DNA of 64,000 nucleotides. Origin: SZUA-254 sp964596065. GTDB lineage: Bacteria; Bacteroidota; Ignavibacteria; UBA10030; SZUA-254. Under the pieces are notes generated by a model that saw nothing but the letters and a program-made list of their open reading frames with translations, did no database searches and was not told the origin of the DNA. The position numbers and the translations under genes are program-made. Shown in pieces: positions 50,444-59,885 of this stretch. The stretch is taken from positions 1 through 64,000 of the forward strand of contig CAZQSM010000002.1 in assembly GCA_964596065.1 (NCBI GenBank), in the 5' to 3' direction. The first letter of the stretch is position 1; the number at the start of each line of letters is the position of its first letter.

Positions 50444-50459
50444 TTCCCCTAACACGACA

Positions 50460-50483
50460 GTAAGCTGCGGAGGAACAGCTTAC
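50460..50483 (+). promoter_or_regulatory. Perfect hairpin in the moaA leader
   Basis: GTAAGCTG and CAGCTTAC, an 8-bp perfect stem with the GGAGGA-containing loop CGGAGGAA. A further CTCAC / GTGAG pair lies at about 50538-50560, next to the moaA start. The leader may control translation of moaA. It does not match the known Moco riboswitch that I can recall. Confidence 0.4.
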
Positions 50484-50562
50484 ACAGACAATGTACGGAG
50501 AAGGACCGGAAGCATGATGTGTCCTGCGTCACAAATCTCACTTTTTTCAACGGCGTGAGCCG

Positions 50563-51558
50563 ATGCACCGCGACCGATTGATCGATTCGTTCGGGAGGGT
50601 CATCGACAATGTCCGCATTTCGGTGACGGACAGGTGCAATTTCCGCTGCCGGTACTGCATGCCGGAGGCGGGGATGATCTGGCTCGACCACGCCGAAATC
50701 CTCACCTACGAGGAGATCGGGCGGCTGGTCCGGATCCTGGCCGGCATGGGGGTCAGCAAGGCGAGGCTCACCGGGGGTGAACCGCTGATGCGGAAGGAAC
50801 TCCCGCTGCTGGTACAGCGCCTCTCGGCCATCGAAGGGCTCGACGACATCGCCCTCACCACCAACGGGTATTTCCTCGCCGAACAGGCGGCCCCGCTCGC
50901 CCGCGCCGGCCTGCGCCGGATCAACGTCAGCCTCGATTCGCTCGACCCCGTCACCTTCGAGGCGATGGCGAGGCGCAATTACCTCGACCGGGTCCTCGCC
51001 GGCATCGAGGCCGCCCACGGGTGCGGCCTCGGGCCGCTGAAGCTGAACGTCGTGCTGATCAGGGGCGTGAACGACGGCGAGGTCGCCGGATTCGCGGAGC
51101 TGGCCCGCTCCCGCCCGTACGTCGTGCGATTCATCGAATTCATGCCGATCGGCAGCGACGACGGCTGGTCGAACGACCGCGTGGTCACCACCGCGGAGGT
51201 GCTCGCCGCCCTCCGGCGCCTCGGGTATGCAACCGTCCCGATCGGCGGCGACGGAACCCATCCCGCGGACCGCTACCGGTTCGCCGACGGCAGGGGGGAG
51301 CTCGGGTTCATCAGTTCGGTGTCCCAGCCGTTCTGCGGTTCGTGCAACCGGATCCGGATCACCTCCGACGGGAAATTGCGCACGTGCCTCTTTTCCCTCA
51401 TCGAGACAGACCTCCGGGGACCGCTCCGCGGCGGCGCGGAGGACGGGGCGATCGGGGAGATCATCCGCGCGGCGGTCGCCGCGAAGGAGGAGGGACACCT
51501 GATCAACCGTTCCGAATTCGAGCGGCCGGGAAGAACGATGAGCAGCATCGGAGGGTAG
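50563..51558 (+). CDS. moaA: GTP 3',8-cyclase (MoaA)
   Basis: A 331-residue radical SAM enzyme. The N-terminal cluster motif is SVTDRCNFRCRYCMPEAG, the GG-motif LTGGEPLMRKELPLL, then FIEFMPIGSDDGW, and the C-terminal three-Cys cluster in SQPFCGSCNRIRITSDGKLRTC. It makes the first intermediate of molybdopterin from GTP with MoaC. Spaced 153 bp from moaE by a structured leader. Confidence 0.96.
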   Translation: MHRDRLIDSFGRVIDNVRISVTDRCNFRCRYCMPEAGMIWLDHAEILTYEEIGRLVRILAGMGVSKARLTGGEPLMRKELPLLVQRLSAIEGLDDIALTTNGYFLAEQAAPLARAGLRRINVSLDSLDPVTFEAMARRNYLDRVLAGIEAAHGCGLGPLKLNVVLIRGVNDGEVAGFAELARSRPYVVRFIEFMPIGSDDGWSNDRVVTTAEVLAALRRLGYATVPIGGDGTHPADRYRFADGRGELGFISSVSQPFCGSCNRIRITSDGKLRTCLFSLIETDLRGPLRGGAEDGAIGEIIRAAVAAKEEGHLINRSEFERPGRTMSSIGG

Positions 51559-51559
51559 C

Positions 51560-52510
51560 GTGAAATCCACATCCGCGACGAGGGACGTTTCCGACAAGCC
51601 GGTCACGCTGCGCATCGCGAGGGCGGTCGCACGCGTGATCGCCCGGCCCGCGACGATGAGGGCGCTCAGGGCCGGCGCGACGCCGAAGGCCGATCCGATC
51701 GGCGTCGCGAAGGTGGCGGCCATCCAGGCCGCCAAGGAGACGAGCCGTCTCATCCCGTTCTGCCACCAGGTCCCGATCGACGGGATCAGGGTGTCGATCG
51801 TTCCGGGCCGCGTCGGGATCGACATCGAGACGGAAGTGACCGCCATCTGGAGGACCGGCGTCGAGATGGAAGCGCTCGTCGCGGCTTCGGCCGCTGCGCT
51901 CACGCTCTATGACATGCTCAAGCCGATCGACGCGGCGCTCGAGATCCGTGAGATCCGGCTCGCCGGCAAGACGGGCGGAACATCGAACGCGGTGCCGGGT
52001 CTCGCCCCCGGGAGGCAGGCCTCCGCGGGAAGGGGCATCCGGGCCGCGGTCCTGGTCATGAGCGATTCGATCAGCGCGAAGCGCGCGCGCGACCGTTCGG
52101 GGAAACTGCTCGTGGAACGGCTCAGGGGGTGGGGCGCGGCGGTCCCCGTCTACCGCGTCCTGCCGGATGATCGGGGCGCGATCTCGCGCGCCCTCAGGGA
52201 ACTCTGCGACAGGCGGCGCGTCGACCTGGTCATCGCGTCGGGAGGGACCGGCATCGGCCCGCGCGACGTGACCGCCGAGGCGATCACCGACGTCATCGAC
52301 CGGCGCCTGCACGGCGTGGAATCGGCCTTCCTCGCGCACGGACAGGAACGGGTCCGCACCGCGATGCTCTCCCGCTGCGTGGCGGGGACCAGGAAGGGGT
52401 CGCTGATCGTGGGGATCCCCGGGTCGGCCTCGGCCGCCGGGGACGCCGCGAGCGTGCTGTTCCCCGCGATCTTTCACGCCTTTCCGATCATGAAGGGAGG
52501 AGGACACTGA
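51560..52510 (+). CDS. moaC: Fused MoaC - MoaB/Mog protein
   Basis: A 316-residue two-domain protein. Residues ~10-150 are MoaC: RDVSDKPVTLRIARA, KVAAIQAAKETSRLIPFCHQVPI with the catalytic Lys/His, and LKPIDAALEIREIRLAGKTGG. Residues ~160-310 are MoaB/MogA: RAAVLVMSDSISAKRARDRSG, IASGGTGIGPRDVTAE, LIVGIPGSASAAGDA. MoaC makes cyclic pyranopterin monophosphate; MoaB/Mog adenylylates molybdopterin. Fusions of this kind are known in FCB genomes. Confidence 0.92.
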   Translation: MKSTSATRDVSDKPVTLRIARAVARVIARPATMRALRAGATPKADPIGVAKVAAIQAAKETSRLIPFCHQVPIDGIRVSIVPGRVGIDIETEVTAIWRTGVEMEALVAASAAALTLYDMLKPIDAALEIREIRLAGKTGGTSNAVPGLAPGRQASAGRGIRAAVLVMSDSISAKRARDRSGKLLVERLRGWGAAVPVYRVLPDDRGAISRALRELCDRRRVDLVIASGGTGIGPRDVTAEAITDVIDRRLHGVESAFLAHGQERVRTAMLSRCVAGTRKGSLIVGIPGSASAAGDAASVLFPAIFHAFPIMKGGGH

Positions 52511-52512
52511 CG

Positions 52513-53229
52513 ATGCGGACGCCGCGCTCCACGGGGGCCTTCCACGTGATCGGCGGAGCGCGCGTCGCGTGCGTCGCGCTCGTCATGCTCGTCGCGCCGT
52601 CCGCAGCCGCGGTTTCGGCGGCGCGTCCGGTCGGGCCCGCCGCGTCGCCCGGGCCCGCGGGCCGGCTCCGGCCGGCGGTCCCGGCCGCCACCGAAGCCAT
52701 CGAGGGTTACGTCCGGGCGAACCCCGACCGGTTCTGCAACGCGGGGTGCGGCGACTATTACATCGAGGACGCGTCGGGTTTTTTCCTCTCACACCTCGCC
52801 GGTTCCGCCGGTTCCGTCGGCATCTACGCCGACCGTTACATCGAGACCACCGGTTTCCGCGCCCCCTGCGGGGGATGCGCCTCGTTTTACATCACGGGGC
52901 CGGTGAACATCATCGTCACCGGCGCGGAGAGCGACCCGGCGCCGGTCCCCTGGTCGGTCACGCTCCTGCAGAACTATCCGAACCCCTTCAACCCGGTCAC
53001 GACGATTTCGTTCGTCGTCACGCGGGAGTCGGACGTGTCCCTGACCGTGTACGACCTCCTCGGACGCGTCGTCGACGGTCCCGCCGGGCGTCGCTGCGCC
53101 CCGGGGGCCCACGCCGTCGCGTGGGACGCGGCCGGCCGGCCCGCCGGGGTGTATGTCTATGAAATCCGGGCCACGCCTTCCGGCGGAGGGCCGGTCGTCG
53201 AACGGAAGGCGATGCTCCTTCTGCGGTAG
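52513..53229 (+). CDS. Exported protein with T9SS-type C-terminal sorting domain
   Basis: A 238-residue protein. A signal peptide (about residues 12-38) leads to a Cys-rich region (CNAGCGDYY, APCGGCASFY) and then the C-terminal domain LLQNYPNPFNPVTTISFVV, VYDLLGRVV, AGVYVYEI, typical of type IX secretion type A sorting/FlgD-Ig domains. It is the best taxonomic clue in the window for an FCB host. The Cys pairs may bind metal or form disulfides. It follows the Moco genes by 2 bp. Confidence 0.82.
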   Translation: MRTPRSTGAFHVIGGARVACVALVMLVAPSAAAVSAARPVGPAASPGPAGRLRPAVPAATEAIEGYVRANPDRFCNAGCGDYYIEDASGFFLSHLAGSAGSVGIYADRYIETTGFRAPCGGCASFYITGPVNIIVTGAESDPAPVPWSVTLLQNYPNPFNPVTTISFVVTRESDVSLTVYDLLGRVVDGPAGRRCAPGAHAVAWDAAGRPAGVYVYEIRATPSGGGPVVERKAMLLLR

Positions 53230-53413
53230 CTCCCGCCCCCCTCCGTCCGCGCACGCCTCACCCTCCTCTCCATCGCGCGGACCCGCGACCCCCGCGCCTT
53301 GTAAATGGGCCCTATTTTTCTTAGTATTCCCCGATGAATCACCCAATCCGCGACCTCCGCCGCTTCCCGGGGACCGTCCCGCGGTCACCATCGCACCCCT
53401 CGCGGGCCGGCCG

Positions 53414-54493
53414 ATGGAACTGATCGGCGCCATCATCGCCGGGCTCGCGATCGGCGCGTTGTTCCTCTACCAGCGCAACCTCGCGCGGGGCCAGGGGAGG
53501 GACGAAGCGGCGCTGCTTGTGATGCGTCAGCAGGTGGAGTCGCTCCGGACCGACCTCAGGGAGAGTCTGCAGAGTGTCGCGGGCCTCGTCCAGCAGCAGC
53601 TTTCAATGGTGAACCAGCAGATCCAGTCGCAGACCGTCTCCGTCGGCAACAGGCTCGACCACGCCTCCAGGGTGATCGGCGACGTGCAGAGAAACCTCGG
53701 AGAGCTGGGGAAGGCCACGGACGAGATCCGGGAACTCGGGCAAAACGTCTCGAAACTCGAGGAGCTCCTGAAGGCGCCCAAGCTCCGCGGCGGGCTCGGC
53801 GAGTTCCTGCTCGAGGACCTGCTGAAGCAGGTGCTGCCCGCGTCGCATTTCGAGATGCAGCACCGGTTCCGCACCGGCGACGTTGTCGACGCGGTGATCC
53901 GGACCTCCGACCGGCTGGTGAGCGTGGACTCGAAATTCCCGCTGGAAAATTTCCGGAGGCTGGCCGCAGCGCACGAGGGGGAGAAAAAATCGCTCCAGCG
54001 CGCGTTCGTCGCGGACGTCAGGAAGCACATCGACGCGATCGCGGGGAAATACATCCTGCCCGACGAGGGCACCTTCCCCTTCGCGCTGATGTACGTGCCC
54101 GCGGAAAACGTGTACTATGAAATGATCGTCAAGGACGAGCACTCGAACGGCGCCGGGCTCTACAGTTACGCGCTCGAACGGAAGGTGGTCCCCGTGTCGC
54201 CCAACTCCTTTTACGCCTACCTGCAGGTGATCGCCCTCGGGCTGCGCGGGTTCTACGTGGAGCAGCGGGCGAAGGAAATCCTCGCGGACCTCCAGCAGCT
54301 GCACGGGGACGCCTGGAAGCTTCGGGAATCGTTCGAGGTGCTCGGGACCCATTTCGAGAACGCCAGGAAGAAATACGACGAAACCGACACGCGCCTCGCG
54401 CGGTTCGAGGGCGGGCTCGAGGGGATCGCGCGGAAATCGATCGCGGACGGCCCGCGGGCGGAGACCCCCGCCGACGAACCCCTGCTTCGCTGA
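53414..54493 (+). CDS. rmuC: RmuC-family DNA recombination protein
   Basis: A 359-residue protein: an N-terminal membrane helix (LIGAIIAGLAIGALFLY), a coiled coil up to about residue 120, then the RmuC domain: RGGLGEFLLEDLLKQVLP, VVDAVIRTSDRLVSVDSKFPLENF, YVPAENVYYEMIV, and KYDETDTRL. The PD-(D/E)xK-like core is VDSKFP. RmuC limits inversions at short repeats in E. coli. ATG 53414 is chosen because upstream sequence is non-conserved. Confidence 0.92.
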   Translation: MELIGAIIAGLAIGALFLYQRNLARGQGRDEAALLVMRQQVESLRTDLRESLQSVAGLVQQQLSMVNQQIQSQTVSVGNRLDHASRVIGDVQRNLGELGKATDEIRELGQNVSKLEELLKAPKLRGGLGEFLLEDLLKQVLPASHFEMQHRFRTGDVVDAVIRTSDRLVSVDSKFPLENFRRLAAAHEGEKKSLQRAFVADVRKHIDAIAGKYILPDEGTFPFALMYVPAENVYYEMIVKDEHSNGAGLYSYALERKVVPVSPNSFYAYLQVIALGLRGFYVEQRAKEILADLQQLHGDAWKLRESFEVLGTHFENARKKYDETDTRLARFEGGLEGIARKSIADGPRAETPADEPLLR

Positions 54494-54514
54494 GGACCCG
54501 GGCGGGCGCGTCGA

Positions 54515-55147
54515 ATGAAATCCCCCGTCGTCCTCCCGGTACACCCGCGCAACCCGCAGGGCCGGCACATCGCCCGCGCGGTCGAGGTGCTCCGCTCGGG
54601 CGGCGTCATCGTCTACCCGACGGACACGGTCTACGGGCTGGGATGCAGCATCCTGCAACCGGCCGCGATCGGGAAGGTCTACGCCATCAAGCGGCAGGAC
54701 CAGGTGAAGCCGTTCAGCTTCATCTGTTCGGACCTGGGCAACATCAGCGAATACGCCGTCGTCTCGAACGAGGCGTTCCGGCTGATGAAACGGCTCATCC
54801 CGGGCCCCTACACGTTCATCCTCCCGGCCAGCCGGATGAAACAGATCCCGAAGAGCCTGATGACGAAGCGGAAAACGGTCGGCATCCGCGTGCCGGACAA
54901 TGCCGTGTGCCAGAGTCTCCTCCGGGAACTGGGGCATCCGCTCCTGAGCGCCAGCGTGACCGACGACGGGGGAGGGGTCCTGCACGATCCGGAGGAGATC
55001 GCGGAGCATTTCGGCCCGCGGATCGACCTGATGCTCGAAGCGGGCCACGGCCAGATGGAGGTTTCGACGGTCCTCGACCTGACCGGCGACCTCCCGGTCG
55101 TCACCAGGCAGGGAAAGGGCGACACCGGATTTTTCACAACGGCTTAG
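54515..55147 (+). CDS. L-threonylcarbamoyladenylate synthase (Sua5/YrdC)
   Basis: A 210-residue protein with the YrdC fold: RGGVIVYPTDTVYGLGCSI-type start (LRSGGVIVYPTDTVYG), KPFSFICSDL, PGPYTFILPAS, KTVGIRVPDN, and LLSASVTDDGGG. It supplies threonylcarbamoyl-AMP for t6A37 in tRNA. Compared with classical Sua5 the C-terminal domain is short, so this is the YrdC type. Confidence 0.92.
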   Translation: MKSPVVLPVHPRNPQGRHIARAVEVLRSGGVIVYPTDTVYGLGCSILQPAAIGKVYAIKRQDQVKPFSFICSDLGNISEYAVVSNEAFRLMKRLIPGPYTFILPASRMKQIPKSLMTKRKTVGIRVPDNAVCQSLLRELGHPLLSASVTDDGGGVLHDPEEIAEHFGPRIDLMLEAGHGQMEVSTVLDLTGDLPVVTRQGKGDTGFFTTA

Positions 55148-55159
55148 CACGGACAACGA

Positions 55160-55882
55160 ATGTATCTGAAGAGCAACGCTCTCTCCATCTCCGACCAGGC
55201 GACCTCCATCCGGGGCGAGAGGGAAAACGCCGTCATCGCGTACGCCGACCTGCGCGGCTTCGCCCCCTGGTCGCTCCAGGCAACGCCCGAGCAGGTGACC
55301 CGGGTCATCGAGGTCGTCTACGACCGCGTCATCCAGCTCTCGTTTTTCTACAAGCACACGTTCCATAAGTTCCTGGGGGACGGGTTTCTGCTGATCTGGG
55401 AGGCGAAGGACCACGGTTCGCTCGGCGAAGCGCTCCACTGGGCCCTGTCGGCATCCTTCGAGATCCACAAGCGGTACTGGTACATCGCCCGCCAGCTCAA
55501 CTTCCCGTCGCCCCTGGGATTCGGCATCGGCATCTCGTGCGGCGAGGTGATCAGGATCGATCCCGAAACCTTCATCCCGGAAATGAACGAGCCCGACTTC
55601 GTCGGCTACCCGATGAACAGCGGTTCGCGGCTCCAGAAGCTGGCGGGCCCCTACGGCACCGTCATCGACAGCCGGGGCGCGCGCGAGGCGACGCTGAACC
55701 CCGCGCGCATCCTCCGGGACGAAAACCCGGTCCTGCGGCTCGAGCTGATCAAGCCGAACAACAAGGCGGTGTCGCTGGCGGACAAGTTCACCGGACTCCA
55801 CGTGGACGACGTGTTCGGGTTCCAGTACGTGACCTGGCCCTATGTCAAGGATGCCCTCTGGAAAGTCGACGGCCGGATCTGA
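55160..55882 (+). CDS. Class III adenylate/guanylate cyclase-like protein
   Basis: A 240-residue protein that is mostly a cyclase domain: VIAYADLRGFAPWS (first metal Asp), FHKFLGDGFLLIWEA (second metal Asp), and GFGIGISCGEVIRI. Usual sensor or membrane domains are missing, so it would be a stand-alone cytoplasmic cyclase regulated by partners. Residues defining ATP versus GTP choice could not be fixed without alignment. Confidence 0.85.
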   Translation: MYLKSNALSISDQATSIRGERENAVIAYADLRGFAPWSLQATPEQVTRVIEVVYDRVIQLSFFYKHTFHKFLGDGFLLIWEAKDHGSLGEALHWALSASFEIHKRYWYIARQLNFPSPLGFGIGISCGEVIRIDPETFIPEMNEPDFVGYPMNSGSRLQKLAGPYGTVIDSRGAREATLNPARILRDENPVLRLELIKPNNKAVSLADKFTGLHVDDVFGFQYVTWPYVKDALWKVDGRI

Positions 55883-55889
55883 CCCGGGG

Positions 55890-56375
55890 GTGCCTCCTCC
55901 CCCGGTCCTGACGGGCCGCGACGCGGTCGCTGCCGCGGTGGTCGCCGGCGTCGCCTACCTGACGGCCAAATTCACCGCTCCGACCGTTCCGGAACACGCC
56001 GCGGTGTTCTTCGCCGCGGCGGTACTGCTGATCGGCGCGGGCCGGCTCGCCGACCGGCTCTGGGATTCGACGATGGCCCCGGTCCTGCCGGCGTCCCTCG
56101 CGTGGGGACGATCCGGCCGGTGGGGGATTGCCGCCCGCTTCCCGTTCCGGCTGCTCGGCGGGGGGATCGCGTTCACGGCGGCACTCCTCGCGGCGAAGCG
56201 GGCCGGCATCATACCGCTCCGGGACGTGCCGGTGATCGAAATCTTCGCGACCGGCGCGCTCCTCTCGGCGGCCTATCACGCGATCGACGAGGGCCGGAAG
56301 GCGCTGCGGAGGGGCCGGCTCAGGGAAGCCGCGCGGGACGGGACGCCCACAACCACCGAAGGAGGAAACGGATGA
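55890..56375 (+). CDS. Hypothetical membrane protein
   Basis: About 161 residues from GTG 55890 (or up to 177 from ATG 55842, which would overlap the cyclase). Hydrophobic segments lie at about 10-25, 35-50, 75-95 and 110-125. The C-terminal 30 residues are basic (RKALRRGRLREAARDG). No recognised domain. Its stop overlaps the next small gene (ATGA). Confidence 0.6.
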   Translation: MPPPPVLTGRDAVAAAVVAGVAYLTAKFTAPTVPEHAAVFFAAAVLLIGAGRLADRLWDSTMAPVLPASLAWGRSGRWGIAARFPFRLLGGGIAFTAALLAAKRAGIIPLRDVPVIEIFATGALLSAAYHAIDEGRKALRRGRLREAARDGTPTTTEGGNG

Positions 56376-56560
56376 CGAAGAACGAACAGCGGCGGATGAT
56401 CGAATCGCTCGGGGAATACGCGCACAAACTGCGCGGCCGGGAGGCCGACGAATTCGAGATGATGCGCAAGCGCGACAGGGACGACGAAGACCTCGACAGG
56501 CTTTCCGCGCAGAAGCTCGTCGGGCTGTTCGAGAAATACGTGCCGGAACGGTACCGGTAA
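56372..56560 (+). CDS. Small hypothetical protein
   Basis: A 62-residue highly charged helical protein (RRMIESLGEYAHKLRGREAD, EFEMMRKRDRDDEDLDRL). AAGGAGG precedes ATG 56372. Its short coupled position suggests an operon with the membrane protein upstream; function unknown. Confidence 0.6.
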   Translation: MTKNEQRRMIESLGEYAHKLRGREADEFEMMRKRDRDDEDLDRLSAQKLVGLFEKYVPERYR

Positions 56561-56578
56561 GGGCGGAGCCGAACGATC

Positions 56579-59500
56579 GTGGCCGTCGTCCTCACCAGGA
56601 ACCTGACCGGGAGCGCAGGAGACCCCGCGGCCGAAATCGCATCACGCCTGGCGTCGGGCCGGGGCGACTCGTTTTTCTACGTCGCCCCCACCCGCCGGAA
56701 GGTGCGCGAGCTCCAGCGCGAATTTCTCTCCCGATGCCCCTCGGCCGCCTCGGGTCCGTTCCACCTCTTCACCCTCGAGTCGCTCGCCGAGACGGTCCGC
56801 GGGCTGCTCCTGCCGCCGAAGCGTCTGCTGAGCTCACAGCTCCAGGCCGCGATCGTGCAGGAGGCGATCCGCACCCGCGCACCGGACCTCCGCTACTTCA
56901 CCCTGCGGGGCCCCGCCCGGCGCCTTCCCCGCGGCACGCTCGCCCGCATCGCCAACGTCATCAACCGCCTCAAGGAGTCGGGGGTCTACCTCTCCACGCT
57001 GATGCAGGAAATCGGCGAGGGGGACGAGAGCGAACAGCTCAAACTCCGGGACATCGCCGCCATCTACGAAACCTACGAAGCCCTCCTGGAGGACCGCTAC
57101 ATCGACCCCCCCGGCCTCTTCAAGGAGGCGAACCTCGCCTGGATCCGACCGGGTTCCGCCGGGGTGTTCAGGGCGCGATACCCGGGCGTGGACCTGCTGG
57201 CGGTGACCGGCTTCGACGAGTTTTCGGACCCCGAGCTCACGCTGCTCAACTACGTTTCCGACGTGCCGGGCCTCGCGAGCGTCGTCACGTTCGATTACCA
57301 CCCCGACAACGACAACCTCTTCGGGCACCTGAAGGAGAACTACGTCAAGTTCCTGGCGATGGGGTTCAGGAAGGCGGACGCCCCGCCGGAACCCCTTCCC
57401 ACGTTCCGCGCGCACATCGCCCGATCGCTCTTCTCGGGGGAGGAGGGGAGGATCGGGAAGTTCGACGCCGCCGCCACCGTCACCGTGTGCCAGGCCGCCG
57501 ACCGGGCGCGCGAGGCGGAGCTGATCGCCAAAATCATCCGGACGAACATCGCCGACACACCGGGGCTCGGACCCGGGGACATCTGCGTCTGCGCCCCGAG
57601 GCCGGAACTGTACGCGTCGCTCTTCCGCGAGGCGTTCGAGCAGGCGGGGATTCCCGCGAACGTCACCGACCGGTTCCAGCTCGAGGAATCGATGGCCGTG
57701 AGCGGGATCGTCTCGATGCTGCTCATCGCCCAGAATAATTTCCGGCTCGAGGACATCCTCAGGGCCGGCACCAACCCGTTCCTGAAGGTGACCGCGGCCG
57801 GCGGAAACATCGGCGCGTCGAACCTCCTCCGGACGGCCTCCGGGCTCAGGACCCTCTCCGGGAGAAAACGGTGGTTCGAGAGGATCGGATCAAGGATCGG
57901 GTACCTGGAGCGGGCGGCCGCGGACGGGGGAACGGGCGGGGGGGCCGCCTCGCGCGAACGGGCGGAAATCGGGGCGCTCCGGCGCGCAGAGGAGGACCTG
58001 CTCGCCCTGGACCACTGCGTCGCCCCGTTTCGCGCCCCGATGACACCGGCGGAATTCCGCGACGCCGTCGTCCGGCTGACCGCCGGGCTGGGGGTGGCGG
58101 AAGGGATCGCCGGGGGGGCGGCCGCGGGGGTCGGCGACGCGGACGCGGAACGCGAAGCGAGGGCGCTCGCCGAATTCCTCCGCTTCCTCGACGACCTCCC
58201 GGAACTCCTCTCGCGTGAATCGTCCCCGGCGGCGAACCATCCGCTCTCCTGGTACCTTGAACGCGTCCGCCCCCTGCTCTCCCAGGTCCGCTACAACGTC
58301 AGGCAGGGCTACGGCGAGGGGGTGCTCGTGACATCGATCGACGAGACGAGGGGGCTCACGTTCCGGGTGCTGATCCTCGCCGGTCTGGTGGACGGCGAAT
58401 TCCCGGCGGTCTACGAACCGGAGGTCTTCCTCACGCCGAGGGGGCGGGAGAAACGCGAGCGGTATCATCTGCACGAACAGCGTTACCTGTTTTACCAGGC
58501 GTTGTCCGGCTTCCGGGACCGTCTCTACCTGACCAGGCCGATCAAGGAGGACGACATCGACCTCAACCCCTCGGGGTTCCTCGAGTGGATCGAATCGGCC
58601 GCCACCGTTTCCCGCCAGGACCCGGTCGGGGGCGGAGCGTACGCCGGCGTGCTGGTCACGCCCGATGAAGTGCTCGCCAGGCGGATCGAGGAGGGGGTGG
58701 AGGCCGACGCCGATCCCGGGGACGACCTCCTGCTGCGCGTCCGGGCGGCGATCGCCACGGAGACCGCGAGGCGCCGCGACGCCGGGTCGGAGGCATTCCG
58801 GGGGTTGCTGCCGGAGGGGGAGCTCTCCCCGGCGGCCGCGTCGCGGCTGGCCGGATTCAGGCACGGGACATACTCCGCGACGCAGCTCGAGACGTACGGC
58901 GACTGCCCCTTCCGGTTTTTCGCGGGACGCGTACTCCGGCTCAGGGCGACGGAGGCGCCGGAGGAGGGGATCACGCCGAAGGAATTCGGGAGGATCCTCC
59001 ACGAAATCCTCTACGAATTCTACAAGGACCGGCGCGACCGCGGACTGCCGCCGATCTCCGGCCTCGACGACGCGCAGTTTGCCGCCGCGCTCGACGGGCT
59101 CCGGACCATCGCCGTCCGGACAATCGACGGGACCGACGTCGACGACATCTTCTGGGAGATCAGCCGGGAAACGGTGGTCGGAAGCCCCGGCCGGCCCGGG
59201 ACGCTCGAGGCGATGCTCCATGCCGAGCGGCAGTCTGGCGTGACGGCGGTCCCCTCGTATTTCGAGGTGCGCTTCGGCCGGGCGGGCGACGACCGGGTCC
59301 ACTCGGACCCCCTGATGTCCAGCGACACCCCGGTGCCGGCGGGAGGGATTTTCCTGCAGGGGAAGATCGACCGCATCGACGTGGCCGGCGACGACTTCAG
59401 CGTCGTGGACTACAAGACGGGATCGGGAATCCCGTCGAAAAAGGATGTCGACGAGGGCGCCAGCCTCCAGCTTCCGCTCTACCTCCATTGCGCGGAAGCG

Positions 59501-59881
59501 GTGCTCTCGGAACGGACCGGCAGGCGGATGACCGGCGGCGCGGGTCTCTACTATCACCTCCGGCCCGATTTCAAGGCGGTGCCGAGGATCGGCAACGCCG
59601 GGATGAAGGGGACGCTGCTCGATCCCGGCGGGCGGACCAGGCTGGCGGGGGACGCCGGGGCGCTGCACGAGCAGGTCCGCGGGGCGGTGGCCCGGGCGGA
59701 CGACTACGCCGGACGGATCTCGCTCGGCCGGTTCCCGGTCGAGCCGAGGGACCCGGCCACGGTCTGCCGGAACTGCGATTTCAGGAGGATGTGCCGGATC
59801 AGGACGCGGATGGCGCCCGGACCCGCCCGGGAGGGAGACGCGGGCCGGGACGAAACGGAACACCAACTTCAGGACGGATGA
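56579..59881 (+). CDS. AddB-like helicase-nuclease
   Basis: A 1100-residue protein from GTG 56579. N-terminal helicase-like region (FFYVAPTRRKVRELQREFLSR, without a clear Walker A). The C-terminal nuclease domain has TYGDCPFRFFAGRVLRLR (first cluster Cys, about 776), EFGRILHEILYEFYKD (nuclease His), DFSVVDYKTGSG (Asp-x-Lys, about 942), and the other cluster Cys in CRNCDFRRMCR (about 1063). This is the AddB arrangement: an iron-sulfur PD-(D/E)xK nuclease. AddA was not seen in the window. Confidence 0.88.
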   Translation: MAVVLTRNLTGSAGDPAAEIASRLASGRGDSFFYVAPTRRKVRELQREFLSRCPSAASGPFHLFTLESLAETVRGLLLPPKRLLSSQLQAAIVQEAIRTRAPDLRYFTLRGPARRLPRGTLARIANVINRLKESGVYLSTLMQEIGEGDESEQLKLRDIAAIYETYEALLEDRYIDPPGLFKEANLAWIRPGSAGVFRARYPGVDLLAVTGFDEFSDPELTLLNYVSDVPGLASVVTFDYHPDNDNLFGHLKENYVKFLAMGFRKADAPPEPLPTFRAHIARSLFSGEEGRIGKFDAAATVTVCQAADRAREAELIAKIIRTNIADTPGLGPGDICVCAPRPELYASLFREAFEQAGIPANVTDRFQLEESMAVSGIVSMLLIAQNNFRLEDILRAGTNPFLKVTAAGGNIGASNLLRTASGLRTLSGRKRWFERIGSRIGYLERAAADGGTGGGAASRERAEIGALRRAEEDLLALDHCVAPFRAPMTPAEFRDAVVRLTAGLGVAEGIAGGAAAGVGDADAEREARALAEFLRFLDDLPELLSRESSPAANHPLSWYLERVRPLLSQVRYNVRQGYGEGVLVTSIDETRGLTFRVLILAGLVDGEFPAVYEPEVFLTPRGREKRERYHLHEQRYLFYQALSGFRDRLYLTRPIKEDDIDLNPSGFLEWIESAATVSRQDPVGGGAYAGVLVTPDEVLARRIEEGVEADADPGDDLLLRVRAAIATETARRRDAGSEAFRGLLPEGELSPAAASRLAGFRHGTYSATQLETYGDCPFRFFAGRVLRLRATEAPEEGITPKEFGRILHEILYEFYKDRRDRGLPPISGLDDAQFAAALDGLRTIAVRTIDGTDVDDIFWEISRETVVGSPGRPGTLEAMLHAERQSGVTAVPSYFEVRFGRAGDDRVHSDPLMSSDTPVPAGGIFLQGKIDRIDVAGDDFSVVDYKTGSGIPSKKDVDEGASLQLPLYLHCAEAVLSERTGRRMTGGAGLYYHLRPDFKAVPRIGNAGMKGTLLDPGGRTRLAGDAGALHEQVRGAVARADDYAGRISLGRFPVEPRDPATVCRNCDFRRMCRIRTRMAPGPAREGDAGRDETEHQLQDG

Positions 59882-59885
59882 CAAC

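Noticed and set aside
50410..50562. Known Moco riboswitch upstream of moaA
   Set aside because: The hairpins do not fit the consensus I can recall, so it is reported only as an unclassified structured leader.
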